Assembly (NCBI RefSeq): GCF_002158865.1
Contig: NZ_CP021455.1
Span: forward strand, 1,178,001 to 1,242,000
Origin: Comamonas serinivorans
Lineage (GTDB): Bacteria; Pseudomonadota; Gammaproteobacteria; Burkholderiales; Burkholderiaceae_C
DNA length: 64,000 bases
Direction: 5' to 3'
This document shows, piece by piece, positions 53,507 through 61,975 of the stretch (positions are counted from its first letter, which is position 1; each line of letters opens with the position of its first letter). Position numbers and translations under genes: made by a program. Under the pieces are notes generated by a model that saw only the letters and a list, made by a program, of their open reading frames with translations, searched no databases and was not told the origin of the DNA.

Positions 53507-54430
53507 TTAGCCGTCCAGGTCTGGCCAGCGGGGCCAGGGCAGGGCGTCCAGCCGGGGCTGCAGCCAGGCGCGCAGGGCGCGCACGGCCGGGGTGAGCTGC
53601 TGCCGGCCGGGCACCACCAGGGCCAGGGGGCTGGCTTCGCCCACCCAGCCGGGTTGCAGGTGCAGCAGGCGGCCGGCGGCCAGGTCATCGGCCACGTCCA
53701 GCCAGGACTTGTAGGCCAGGCCCAGGCCGCGCAGGGCCCAGCGCTTGACGACTTCGCCGTCGTTGGCCGAATGGCGGCCCGTGACCTCGATGGTCTGCCA
53801 CTGGCCCGCCAGGTTGAACCGCCACTGCGTCTGCACCTCGCCACCCAGCATGAAGCGCAGGGCCTCGTGCGTGCGGACCGCATCGGGCGTCTGCGGGATG
53901 CCGTGCCGGGCCACGTAGGCGGGCGACGCCACGAGCACGCGCCGGTTGTTCGGCGCCAGCGGCAGGGCCACCTGCGTGCCGGCCGTGGGCGTGCCATAGC
54001 GGATGGCCGCGTCGAGCGGCGCGCGCACCAGGTCGGCGTTGTGGTCGGCCAGGTGCAGCCGCAGGCGCAGCGCGGGGTGCTGCTCGGCGAAGGCGTCCAG
54101 CCACGGCAGCAGCAGGTTGCGCCCCAGGTCAGAGGGCAAGGCCAGCTGCAGCTCCCCGCTCAGGTCCTGTGCCTGGGCGCGGGCGGCTTCGTCGGCGGCG
54201 TGCAGCGCGGCCAGGGCCTGGCGCAGATGCGGCAGCAGGCGCTCGCCCTGCGGGCTCAGCCGCAGGCTGCGCGTGCTGCGCACCAGCAGGGGCACCTGCC
54301 ACTGCGCCTCCAGGCGCTTCACCGCGGCACTGGCGGCGGCAGGTGACCCGTCGAGCGCGCGGGCCGCGGCCGTGAGGCTGCCCAGGTCGACGGCGCGCAA
54401 CAGCAGCTGGAGGTCGGCGATGCGGGTCAT
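53507..54430 (-). CDS. LysR-family transcriptional regulator
   Basis: A 307-residue regulator. The N-terminal winged helix is at about 1-60 (LQLLLRAVDLGSLTAAARAL, SPAAASAAVKRLEAQWQVPLLVRSTRSLRLSPQG), the linker helix follows, and the effector domain spans 90-295. It is of the CrgA/PecT-like type. The gene divergently placed at its start has been reduced to a fragment of an SDR gene, so its original target may be lost. Start ATG 54430. Confidence 0.9.
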   Translation of the reverse strand: MTRIADLQLLLRAVDLGSLTAAARALDGSPAAASAAVKRLEAQWQVPLLVRSTRSLRLSPQGERLLPHLRQALAALHAADEAARAQAQDLSGELQLALPSDLGRNLLLPWLDAFAEQHPALRLRLHLADHNADLVRAPLDAAIRYGTPTAGTQVALPLAPNNRRVLVASPAYVARHGIPQTPDAVRTHEALRFMLGGEVQTQWRFNLAGQWQTIEVTGRHSANDGEVVKRWALRGLGLAYKSWLDVADDLAAGRLLHLQPGWVGEASPLALVVPGRQQLTPAVRALRAWLQPRLDALPWPRWPDLDG

Positions 54431-54661
54431 CGAGGTGTTGGATGGGGGTTTCAGTCAGGACCGCTTTATGCCAGAGCGGGAACGCTGCACGCGGCATCTC
54501 TTGAATGTAGCGGCTGGCAGCACGCGTCCGTCCTGCCTGTTCAGGGGGATGCCGATGAGCACCGCATCGCCACAAGGGGGCGGGCGCTCACGGCCGCGCT
54601 TCGTGTCCTGGCCGGCGACGTGACATGCAGCTTGGCATGCCTTGGCCGCCCAGCTGAATGC

Positions 54662-54729
54662 GGTGCTGCGGCCGTGCAACGGCTGCTGGCCGATGGCTAC
54701 GCGGTGGCCTTCACCTAGGTCTCCAGCCC
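54662..54729 (+). pseudogene. Inverted 68-bp fragment of the neighbouring SDR gene
   Basis: This segment matches 65 of 68 bases of the complement of 55407-55474, which encodes about residues 20-43 of the SDR at 54797-55534. The same frame reads AAAVQRLLADGYAVAFT and then hits TAG, where the intact gene has TAT. The fragment is on the plus strand, divergent from the LysR gene. The rest of 54431-54796 holds nothing else I recognise. Confidence 0.85.
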
Positions 54730-54796
54730 AACAGGCGAGGTGCTTGTTGGCTGGATGAGGTGTTTGCGCAGTCACAGGCGTCGCAACCGGATCGGC

Positions 54797-55534
54797 TCAG
54801 AGCGTGCCCCCACCGTCGATGGTGAGGCTGGCTCCCGTCATGTAGCGCGATGCGTCGCTCGCCAGGTAAGAGATGAGCCCCGCCACCTCCTGCGCGGTAC
54901 CGACGCGCTTGAGCGGGCTCAAGTCCGCGAGCATGTCGAGGTGGTCGCTGTTCATGTCGGTGTCGATGGGCCCGGGTTGCACGTTGTTCACGGTGATGCG
55001 GCGTGGCGCGAGGTCCAGCGCGATGCCCTTCACCATGCCGGCCACCGCTGACTTGGTCGTCTGATAGACGCTGGACCCCGCGAAGCCGGTGCGGATGGCG
55101 ACGTTGCTGCCGATGGTGATGACGCGCGCTCCGTCGACCAGGTACGGCACGGTCGCCTGGATGGACAGGTAGACGCCACGCACGTTGACATTGAGCATCT
55201 GGTCCAGGACGTCCAGCTCGACGGTGTCGATGGTGCCCAGGCGAAGGATGCCGGCGTTGACCACGACGACGCTCAGCAGGCCAAAGCGCTCGGTGGTCGT
55301 GGTGACCGCGTGTCGAATCGCGGCGGGGTCTGCGCTGTCGGCCTGGATGGCGAGGGCCTGCAGCCCTTCTTGCTCCGCGGCGTTCACGATGGCCTGGGCC
55401 TTGTCGGGGCTGGAGACATAGGTGAAGGCCACCGCGTAGCCATCGGCCAGCAGCCGTTGCACGGCCGCGGCGCCAATGCCGCGCGAGCCGCCGAACACGA
55501 GTGCGGTCTTGCGGCTGTCTTGCTCTTGATGCAT
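54797..55534 (-). CDS. Short-chain dehydrogenase/reductase
   Basis: A 245-residue classical SDR. The cofactor loop is GGSRGIG at 15-21, with NAG at 93-95 and catalytic S143, Y157 and K161 (GSSVYQTTKSA). The C-terminal PGPIDTDMNSDHLDML and SRYMTGASLTIDGG are typical. Substrate unknown; related proteins reduce 3-oxoacyl or xenobiotic carbonyls. AAGGA lies seven bases before ATG 55534; the longer frame is not supported. It follows the TetR gene on the same strand and has a palindrome in its leader, so TetR control is likely. Confidence 0.86.
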   Translation of the reverse strand: MHQEQDSRKTALVFGGSRGIGAAAVQRLLADGYAVAFTYVSSPDKAQAIVNAAEQEGLQALAIQADSADPAAIRHAVTTTTERFGLLSVVVVNAGILRLGTIDTVELDVLDQMLNVNVRGVYLSIQATVPYLVDGARVITIGSNVAIRTGFAGSSVYQTTKSAVAGMVKGIALDLAPRRITVNNVQPGPIDTDMNSDHLDMLADLSPLKRVGTAQEVAGLISYLASDASRYMTGASLTIDGGGTL

Positions 55535-55549
55535 GCTTTTTCCTTTTTG

Positions 55550-55561
55550 GATCAATTGATC
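55550..55561. promoter_or_regulatory. Palindrome upstream of the SDR gene
   Basis: GATCAATTGATC is a perfect 12-bp palindrome 16 bp before the SDR start, in an AT-rich leader unlike the GC-rich surroundings. It is a candidate operator for the adjacent TetR-family repressor. Confidence 0.5.
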
Positions 55562-55609
55562 AATAATTGAGTAAAAAAAATGCCCTGCCAAGCCGTGGGA
55601 CGGTGAACG

Positions 55610-56194
55610 TCAAGTGGCCTTGAGGCGGTCTGCGGTGAAATCAGCGATGGCGTGCATGGTCTGAAGGTTCGCTCCGGCGCGGGCCGAGAGCTGCAGTCCG
55701 GCCATCGCGGTCTGGATGAAGGCGGCGGTCTCCTGGGCATTCAGCGAGGCGTCCAATTCGCCCAGCTCCTGCCCCTCGTGCACACGTGCTTCGATCCGGC
55801 GTTCAAGCACTGTACGTATCACCTCGCGTTGCGCCATCAGCTCCGGGTCGCTGGTTCCAAACTCGCCCACCGACCCGACGCCGAAGCACCCCAGTGCCCG
55901 GGTGCAATCGTCCGTAGCGGCCAGGCCCCGCAGCAGTTGGCGGATGCCCTGCAGCGGCGACTCGGGTGTGTTCAGGCGTTTGAGGTGTCCGCTCAGAGAC
56001 TGTTCCTGATACGCCTGCAGCACCGCGAGGTAGAGCTGACGCTTGTCCCCGAAGGTGTTGTACAGCGTCTGCCGGCCGATGCCCATCTCCTTGAGTAGCA
56101 GGTCCGTGGATGACGCAGCGAAGCCGTGTTGCCAGAACACCCGTGTGGCACGTTGCAGAACGGTCGCTTTGTCGAACTTGCGTGGTCTGACCAT
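55610..56194 (-). CDS. TetR-family transcriptional regulator
   Basis: A 194-residue repressor. The helix-turn-helix is near the N-terminus (MVRPRKFDKATVLQRATRVF, then SSTDLLLKEMGIGRQTLYNTFGDKRQLYLAVL), and the ligand domain carries GCFGVGSVGEFG. It resembles YxaF/LmrA-type or AcrR-like regulators of oxidoreductase genes. ATG 56194 is chosen because VRPRKFD begins the HTH; the longer frame passes through a likely operator. It is divergent from an MDR oxidoreductase and upstream of the SDR. Confidence 0.9.
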   Translation of the reverse strand: MVRPRKFDKATVLQRATRVFWQHGFAASSTDLLLKEMGIGRQTLYNTFGDKRQLYLAVLQAYQEQSLSGHLKRLNTPESPLQGIRQLLRGLAATDDCTRALGCFGVGSVGEFGTSDPELMAQREVIRTVLERRIEARVHEGQELGELDASLNAQETAAFIQTAMAGLQLSARAGANLQTMHAIADFTADRLKAT

Positions 56195-56216
56195 GGTGCG
56201 GATGGTATTCGATATG

Positions 56217-56228
56217 GACTGATTAGTC
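56217..56228. promoter_or_regulatory. Operator candidate upstream of the TetR gene
   Basis: GACTGATTAGTC is a near-palindrome with intact GACT/AGTC ends, 22 bp before the TetR start, next to CAATTACTGAG. It sits between TetR and the divergent MDR gene, in an AT-rich island. Confidence 0.45.
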
Positions 56229-56375
56229 AATTACTGAGCGCGGGCGCCAGCTGTTGAAGATGGAGGCGGGTCATTGTCTTGATTTTTTTGAAAATGATTC
56301 AGCCCGAACCCACTGTTATGCCAGAGCGCCGGCCTGCACACTGCACACCTCGTTGATTGATTTGAAAGTGAAGCC

Positions 56376-57404
56376 ATGAAAGCCGTTGCCATGCAGGCTG
56401 CCTTGCCCAGCCACGATCCGCGGTCACTGCAGGACGTGACCTTGCCCGACCCGGTGCCGGGCGCCCGCGACCTGCTGGTCGAGGTGCGGGCCGTGTCCGT
56501 CAACCCCGTGGACACCAAGGTGCGCGCCAGCGCCCAGGTGCCGCCCGGCGAGTGGAAGGTGCTGGGCTGGGACGCCGTGGGCGTGGTGCGCGCCGTGGGG
56601 CATGCGGTGAGCCTGTTCAAGCCCGGCGACCGCGTGTGGTACGCCGGCGCCATCGACCGCCCGGGCACCAACGCCCAGTTGCACCTCGTGGACGAGCGCA
56701 TCGCCGCGCTGGCCCCGCAGTCGCTGGACGATGCCCACGCGGCGGCGCTGCCGCTCACGGCCATCACGGCCTGGGAGCTGCTGTTCGACCGCCTGGGCGC
56801 ACGGCCTGGCGCCCAGGCCGTGCCGGGCGAGGCGCTGCTGGTGGTGGGGGTCGCCGGGGGCGTGGGCTCGGTGCTGGTGCAGCTGGCGCGTCAGCTGACC
56901 GACCTGACCGTGATCGGCACCGCGTCGCGCGCTGAAACCGCGCAGTGGGTGCAGCAGCTGGGCGCGCACCACGTGCTGGACCACAGCCAGCCACTGGACG
57001 CGGCCCTGCGCGCGGCCGGCTTGCCGGCGCCCTCGCGCATCGCCAGCCTGACGCATTCGGCGCAGCATTTCGGCCCGCTGGCGCAGCTCATCGCGCCCCA
57101 GGGCCGGCTGGGCCTGATCGACGACCCCGAGCCGGGCAGCCTGAACGTGAACCTGCTCAAGACCAAGGCGGCCTCGCTGCACTGGGAGTTCATGTTCACC
57201 CGCTCGCTGTTCCAGACGCCGGACATGCTGGCCCAGCACACCTTGCTGACCGAAGTGGCGCGGCTGGTGGATGCCGGCCGGCTGCACAGCACGCTGAGCG
57301 AGCACGCAGGCTCCATCAACGCGGCCAACCTGCGCCGCGCCCACGCCGGCCTGGAAAGCGGCCGCACACGGGGCAAGGTGGTGTTGGAAGGGTTTGATGA
57401 TTGA
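56376..57404 (+). CDS. Zinc-type alcohol dehydrogenase-like MDR oxidoreductase
   Basis: A 342-residue medium-chain reductase. The GroES-like half includes VRAVSVNPVDTKVR and WDAVGVVRAVG. The Rossmann half has VVGVAGGVGSVLVQLARQL near 151-169 and the late HWEFMFTRSLFQTPDM typical of the YogA/ZADH-type NADPH quinone or enone reductases. No zinc-binding cysteines are seen. It is divergent from the TetR gene and is probably under its control. Start ATG 56376. Confidence 0.86.
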   Translation: MKAVAMQAALPSHDPRSLQDVTLPDPVPGARDLLVEVRAVSVNPVDTKVRASAQVPPGEWKVLGWDAVGVVRAVGHAVSLFKPGDRVWYAGAIDRPGTNAQLHLVDERIAALAPQSLDDAHAAALPLTAITAWELLFDRLGARPGAQAVPGEALLVVGVAGGVGSVLVQLARQLTDLTVIGTASRAETAQWVQQLGAHHVLDHSQPLDAALRAAGLPAPSRIASLTHSAQHFGPLAQLIAPQGRLGLIDDPEPGSLNVNLLKTKAASLHWEFMFTRSLFQTPDMLAQHTLLTEVARLVDAGRLHSTLSEHAGSINAANLRRAHAGLESGRTRGKVVLEGFDD

Positions 57405-57409
57405 TTGGT

Positions 57410-57461
57410 GGAGTATGGGGTGATTGCCATTTTCAATGAAACGGCAATGCACCCATACTCC
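57410..57461. repeat. 52-bp palindromic intergenic element, copy 13
   Basis: Ends GGAGTATGGG and CCCATACTCC are complementary over ten bases. The inner stem is ATTGCCAT/ACGGCAAT. It lies between the convergent MDR gene and emrB, beginning six bases after the MDR stop and ending seven before the emrB stop. Confidence 0.92.
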
Positions 57462-57467
57462 GGTTTG

Positions 57468-59084
57468 TCAATGCGCGCCGGCGGCAGCCTCGGCGCCGCC
57501 GCCGGCATGGGGCGCGGGCCGGTCGCAGAACCACACGGCCACGATGAGCACCAGGAACAGGCAGGCCGAGCCGAAGAAGATGTCGTCGGCGGCGCGCGTC
57601 CAGGCCTGCTGGTTGACCAGGCGGTCAAGCTGGGCCAGCGCCTGGCTGTGGCTCAGGCCCTTGGCCTGCAGCATGTGCAGCGTGTTCACCAGCGTGGTGT
57701 TGCCCTGGTGCAGGCTCTCGGTGAGGTGGGCGTGGTGCAGCGTGGCGCGCGACTCCCACAGCGTGGTCGAGATCGAGGTGCCCACGGCCCCGGCCGTGAT
57801 GCGCACGAAGTTGCTCAGCCCCGCCGCTGCCGGCAGCATGTGTGGTGGCTGGCCGGCCAGCGTCAGCGTGGTCAGCGGCACGAAGAACATGGACACGCCC
57901 ACGCCCTGCAGCACGGTGGGGATCAGGATGTGGAAGAAATCGGTGTCGGTGGTGAACTGTGCGCGCAGCCACAGCACCAGCGCGAACACGGCGAACGCGA
58001 ACGAGGCCATGGCGCGCGGGTCCCAGGTGCCCACCTTCTTGCCCACCAGCGGCGTCAGCAGGATGGCGAACAGCCCGACCGGCGCCAGCGCCATGCCGGC
58101 TGCGATGGCGGTGTAGCCCATCCACTGCTGCAGCCACAGCGGCAGCAGCACCACGTTGCCAAAGAACAGGCCATAGGCCAGCGCCATGGTGAGGCTGCCG
58201 ACCAAAAAGTTGCGCTGGGCGAACAGGCGCAGGTGCACCACGGGGTGGCGCTCGGTCAGCTCCCAGATCAGGAAGGCGACGAAGGCCACCACGGCGACGA
58301 TGGTCATCCAGACGATTTCCATCGACGCGTACCAGTCCTGCTCCTTGCCCAGGTCCAGCACCAGCTGCATGCAGCCCACCCAGACCACCAGCAGCACCAG
58401 GCCCACGCCGTCGATGGGCAGCTTGCGGCGCTCGGTGTCGCGCTCCTTGTAGAGCACCCAGGTCATGAACGCGGCCAGCGCCCCCACGGGCACGTTGATG
58501 TAGAAGATCCACGGCCAGCTGATGTTGTCGGTGATCCAGCCGCCCAGCAGTGGCCCGACCACCGGCGCCACCAGCGTGGTCATGCCCCACAGGGCCAGCG
58601 CGATGCCGGACTTTTCGGGCGGGTAGCTTTGCAGCAGCAGGGTTTGCGACAGCGGGATCATGGGCCCCGCGAAGGCGCCCTGCAGCACGCGGCAGGCCAC
58701 CAGCATCTCGAACGACAGCGCGAAGCCGCACAGCCAGCTCGCCAGCGAGAACATCAGCACCGCCAGCACGAACAGCCGCACGGCGCCGAAGCGCTGCGTG
58801 AGCCAGCCGGTCAGCGGCACCGAGATGGCGTTGGCCACGCCGAAGCTGGTGATCACCCAGGTGCCCTGGGTGGTGGACACGCCCATGTCGCCCGCGATGG
58901 CCGAGAGCGACACGTTGGCGATGGTCGAGTCCAGCACGTTCATGAACGTGGCCAGCGACAGGGCCAGCGTGCCCAGCACCAGCGCCGGGCCGACCATGGG
59001 CGGGTAGGTCACCGACGGCGGCGGTGCAGGGGGGCCACCGCCGGCGTCGTCGGCCACCCCGCCGGACAGGGTGGCGCTGCTCAT
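57468..59084 (-). CDS. emrB: EmrB/QacA-family (DHA2) multidrug permease
   Basis: A 538-residue inner-membrane proton antiporter with about 14 helices. Motifs are LDSTIANVSLSAIAGD in helix 1 (motif D1), GWLTQRFGAVRLF (motif A) and the antiporter motif near GPLLGGWITDNISWPWIFYINVP. The N-terminal 28 residues are Gly/Pro-rich. It works with EmrA and an outer-membrane channel, which is not in the window. The start overlaps the emrA stop by four bases. Confidence 0.93.
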   Translation of the reverse strand: MSSATLSGGVADDAGGGPPAPPPSVTYPPMVGPALVLGTLALSLATFMNVLDSTIANVSLSAIAGDMGVSTTQGTWVITSFGVANAISVPLTGWLTQRFGAVRLFVLAVLMFSLASWLCGFALSFEMLVACRVLQGAFAGPMIPLSQTLLLQSYPPEKSGIALALWGMTTLVAPVVGPLLGGWITDNISWPWIFYINVPVGALAAFMTWVLYKERDTERRKLPIDGVGLVLLVVWVGCMQLVLDLGKEQDWYASMEIVWMTIVAVVAFVAFLIWELTERHPVVHLRLFAQRNFLVGSLTMALAYGLFFGNVVLLPLWLQQWMGYTAIAAGMALAPVGLFAILLTPLVGKKVGTWDPRAMASFAFAVFALVLWLRAQFTTDTDFFHILIPTVLQGVGVSMFFVPLTTLTLAGQPPHMLPAAAGLSNFVRITAGAVGTSISTTLWESRATLHHAHLTESLHQGNTTLVNTLHMLQAKGLSHSQALAQLDRLVNQQAWTRAADDIFFGSACLFLVLIVAVWFCDRPAPHAGGGAEAAAGAH

Positions 59085-60376
59085 GGGGCGCCGCGCAGGT
59101 TGGCGCGGATGATGGCCTGCACGTGCTCATCGGCGGCCTGGTCCATGGCGTCGTAGACCGCCGTGCTGGCCACCGGCCGGTGGCCAGGTGCGGTGCCCGA
59201 CGGCAGGGGGGCCGATCCGGCATGGACCGGGGCGGCTGCGCTTGCAGCGTCGCTGGCGGTGGGTGCCGGCGTGGCGGTCACCGCAGCCTGCGCGTCGCTG
59301 CCGGTGTCGCGCGTGTCCACCGTGGCCGTCATCGACAGGCCGATGCGCAGCGGATGCGCCTGCAGGTCACGCGGGTCGAGCGAGATGCGCACCGGCACGC
59401 GCTGCACGATCTTGATCCAGTTGCCGGTGGCGTTCTGGGCCGGCAGCAGCGAAAACGCCGAGCCCGTGCCGGCGCCCAGGCCGGTCACCTTGCCGTGGTA
59501 GACCACGTCCTTGCCATAGACGTCGGAGAACAGCGTCACGGCCTGGCCGATGCGGATCTCGCCGAGCTGGCTTTCCTTGAAGTTGGCGTCCACCCACAGG
59601 TCGTTCAGCGACACCACGCTCATCAGCGCCGAGCCCGGCTCGATGCGCTGGCCCACCTGCACGTTGCGCTGTGACACCTGGCCGTCGATGGGGGCTGGCA
59701 GCTCGGCGCGCAGCAGGGCCAGGTAGGCCGCGTGCAGGCTGGCCGCAGCGCGCTGCACATCGGGGTGGCTGGCCACGTCCGTGCCGTCGATGTTGACGCG
59801 GCTGGCGGCCAGCTGGTCGCGCGCCGTCTGCACCGCCGCGCGTGCCGCTTCCAGCGCGCTGCGCGAGCTGGCCACGCCGGCGGTCGAGTGGTCGAACTCT
59901 TCGCGGCCCACCGCGCCCAGCTTGACCAGCGTTTCGCGGCGCTTGACGTCGGCCTCGGCCTTGCTCAGGTCGGACTGCATGCGCGCCAGGTCGGCCTGGC
60001 GCGCGGCGATCTGGCTTTGCAGCGTGGTGGTGTTGGCGAACAGGCCGCGCACGTTGCGCACGGCCTGGGCCAGCTGCGCCTCGGCCTGCATCAGGTTCAC
60101 CTTGGCGTCGGTGGCGTCCAGCTTGAGCAGCGGCTGCCCCAGCGTCACGGTGTCGTTGTTGTCGGCGTAGATGCCGATCACCGTGCCGCTGACCTGCGAG
60201 GTGATCTGCACCACGTTGCCCCCCACGTAGGCGTTGTCCGTGCTTTCGACGTGCCGGCCGTGCAGCCAGCTGTACACGCCCCAGGCCGCGCCGGCCAGGA
60301 CCACGGCCGTGCCCAGCATCACAAGGCCACGTTTGCGGGCGCGTGGCGCCTCGGGGGACAAGGTTGAATCGCTCAT
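59081..60376 (-). CDS. emrA: EmrA-type membrane fusion protein
   Basis: A 431-residue HlyD-family adaptor. A single anchor helix (17-38) is followed by ESTDNAYVGGNVVQITSQVSG, the start of the lipoyl-like domain, a long coiled coil (about 95-195), and the beta-barrel region with LNDLWVDANFKESQLG. The C-terminal 60 residues are Ala/Pro/Ser-rich and variable. It bridges EmrB to the outer membrane for drug efflux. Second gene of the marR-emrA-emrB operon. Confidence 0.93.
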   Translation of the reverse strand: MSDSTLSPEAPRARKRGLVMLGTAVVLAGAAWGVYSWLHGRHVESTDNAYVGGNVVQITSQVSGTVIGIYADNNDTVTLGQPLLKLDATDAKVNLMQAEAQLAQAVRNVRGLFANTTTLQSQIAARQADLARMQSDLSKAEADVKRRETLVKLGAVGREEFDHSTAGVASSRSALEAARAAVQTARDQLAASRVNIDGTDVASHPDVQRAAASLHAAYLALLRAELPAPIDGQVSQRNVQVGQRIEPGSALMSVVSLNDLWVDANFKESQLGEIRIGQAVTLFSDVYGKDVVYHGKVTGLGAGTGSAFSLLPAQNATGNWIKIVQRVPVRISLDPRDLQAHPLRIGLSMTATVDTRDTGSDAQAAVTATPAPTASDAASAAAPVHAGSAPLPSGTAPGHRPVASTAVYDAMDQAADEHVQAIIRANLRGAP

Positions 60377-60429
60377 GTTCGATCAGGAAGAAGGTGGGGG
60401 CGGGCTGGCGTCGGTGATGCGGCGTGACG

Positions 60430-61026
60430 TCAGCCAGTATCGGGCGATTGCCGTTTTTTGGATATCGGCTTCAGGGGGATACTGCTTGAATTTGTCGCCT
60501 CGTCAAGCGCCTGCGTGTCTGGGGCCAGACACGGCGGCGTGATGGGCGCCAGCCGCTGTGCGTTGGCCTGCATGCGGTGCAGAAAGCCCATGAGCTGCAG
60601 CCACTCGGCTTCGCTGAAGCCCGTCAAGTGGGCGTTCAGGGCCTGGGTCAGCACGGGCTTGAGCTGCTGCGCCACCTGCTGCCCCTGCGGCGTGATGTGC
60701 AGCTCGACCAGGCGCCGGTCGGTGCAGCTGCGCTGGCGCTCGACCCAGCCGCGCGCCACCAGCTTGTCGGTGGACCGCGTCATGGTGGCGGCGTCCACGC
60801 CCAGGTCGCGGGCCAGGGCCACCACGGTGCAGCGCTGACCCATGGCCAGCCGCATCAGCGGCATCCACTGCACGCTGGGCAGGTCCCAGGGCGCCAGCGC
60901 CTCGCCGATCAGCCGGGTCGCGCCCGACATCAGCTGGCGCATCACGTAGGCCCAGCTGTCCTGGGGCCCGTACTGGCCCGAGCGGTAGAACTCGGGCGGC
61001 GCGTCGGGGCAGGTGGGTGTGGGCAT
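60430..61026 (-). CDS. MarR-family regulator of the emrAB operon
   Basis: A 198-residue regulator of the EmrR/MarR type. The winged helix includes CTVVALARDLGVDAATMTRSTDKLVARGWVER (about 63-94) and the wing DRRLVELHIT. Length exceeds the usual 150-180 residues: the last 17 codons (ending LKPISKKRQSPDTG) are encoded by palindromic element copy 14, and the stop codon lies at its edge. A perfect-arm palindrome lies 26 bp before the start, consistent with autoregulation. emrA follows 53 bp later. Confidence 0.9.
   Translation of the reverse strand: MPTPTCPDAPPEFYRSGQYGPQDSWAYVMRQLMSGATRLIGEALAPWDLPSVQWMPLMRLAMGQRCTVVALARDLGVDAATMTRSTDKLVARGWVERQRSCTDRRLVELHITPQGQQVAQQLKPVLTQALNAHLTGFSEAEWLQLMGFLHRMQANAQRLAPITPPCLAPDTQALDEATNSSSIPLKPISKKRQSPDTG
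60434..60485. repeat. 52-bp palindromic element, copy 14, inside the marR 3' end
   Basis: Ends are CCAGTATC and GATACTGC, with inner TTGCCGTT and TATCGGCTT. It is read as coding sequence on the minus strand and supplies the MarR C-terminus. Confidence 0.88.
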
Positions 61027-61051
61027 GGAGCGCGCATTGTGCGCGCGAGGT

Positions 61052-61067
61052 CATTGCAAATGCAATG
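61052..61067. promoter_or_regulatory. Putative MarR operator
   Basis: Perfect seven-base arms CATTGCA and TGCAATG flank AA, and a further GCAATG follows at 61071. It lies 26 bp upstream of marR. The TTGCAAATGCAA core resembles operators of MarR/EmrR-type repressors. Confidence 0.7.
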
Positions 61068-61121
61068 GTTGCAATGCGAAGTTTGTCGCACCCATGACCG
61101 GGTTGGGACCGCTTGCCCGGC

Positions 61122-61721
61122 TCAGAACAGCTCGCCCTGGCCTTCGGGTCCGGCCGGCGCCGGGCGCAGCGGCCAGGCGTCGATCGCCTCGTAGCGCGGG
61201 ATCGCGGGCCGCACCCTGACCAGCCACACGGTGGCCACGCGCCAGTGCACCTCGCCCATCTCGGGGTGCTGGCGCGGCAGGCGCACCAGCGGCCCGGGCG
61301 CGCGGTAGCTCACCGTCACGTGCGGCCGGTTGCCATGAGGAACGGCCACGCCCCGCGCCCGCAGCGCCTCGTGCAACCGCTGCTGCAGCACGGCAAAGCC
61401 CGGCGCCGCACCCCGCACCTGAAACGCCCAGTGGATGGCCGACGCTGGCGAGGACGACACGGCATCGCGCAGGCGGTTGAAGCTCAGGGTGAAAGCAGGC
61501 GTCTGCTCGGCGGCTGCGGCACCGGCCTGCCGCAGCACGGTGCGCAGGGCGGGTGGGCCTTCGCACTTGGGCGACAGCGACTGATGCCAGTTCGCCGGGT
61601 CAAACGCGTGCGGCGCCGCGAGGCGCTGGCCACGAACGGCCAAGGCCTGGCGCAGAGCCTCGACCAGGGCCAGGCGTTCGGCCGGCGACGGCATGGCCAT
61701 GAACAGGTAGCAGTCCGCCAT
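61122..61721 (-). CDS. 2H phosphoesterase (2'-5' RNA ligase-like)
   Basis: A 199-residue protein with both H-x-T/S motifs of the 2H superfamily: HQSLS (H46) and HVTVSY (H134). It has the size and layout of the bacterial 2'-5' RNA ligase/cyclic phosphodiesterase group, which acts on 2',3'-cyclic or 2'-5' linked RNA ends. Biological role unknown. The ATG at 61721 (MADCYLFMAMPSP) is chosen because the fold begins there. The longer frame upstream (to 61958) is low-complexity. Confidence 0.82.
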   Translation of the reverse strand: MADCYLFMAMPSPAERLALVEALRQALAVRGQRLAAPHAFDPANWHQSLSPKCEGPPALRTVLRQAGAAAAEQTPAFTLSFNRLRDAVSSSPASAIHWAFQVRGAAPGFAVLQQRLHEALRARGVAVPHGNRPHVTVSYRAPGPLVRLPRQHPEMGEVHWRVATVWLVRVRPAIPRYEAIDAWPLRPAPAGPEGQGELF

Positions 61722-61975
61722 GGGCGCAGTGTTGGGGCTGCCTCGGCTGGCGTCAACGCGTGTGACGCCGATGTTGCGCGGCTGATCCAATGGCAAGGTG
61801 AGGCCTTCACGGCTCAACGCACGCTCTTGAGACACCCGGCTGGCCAGGCTTCTCAGTGCCGGGGCCGCGCAGCTGGGTTCAGGCGCGTCCGGACAGGCCT
61901 GGTCTGCAGACCGAGCCACGGCGGCCAGACGGGTGACAGTGCGCAGGGAACAGGTCACCCATCCACCGCCCGCCG

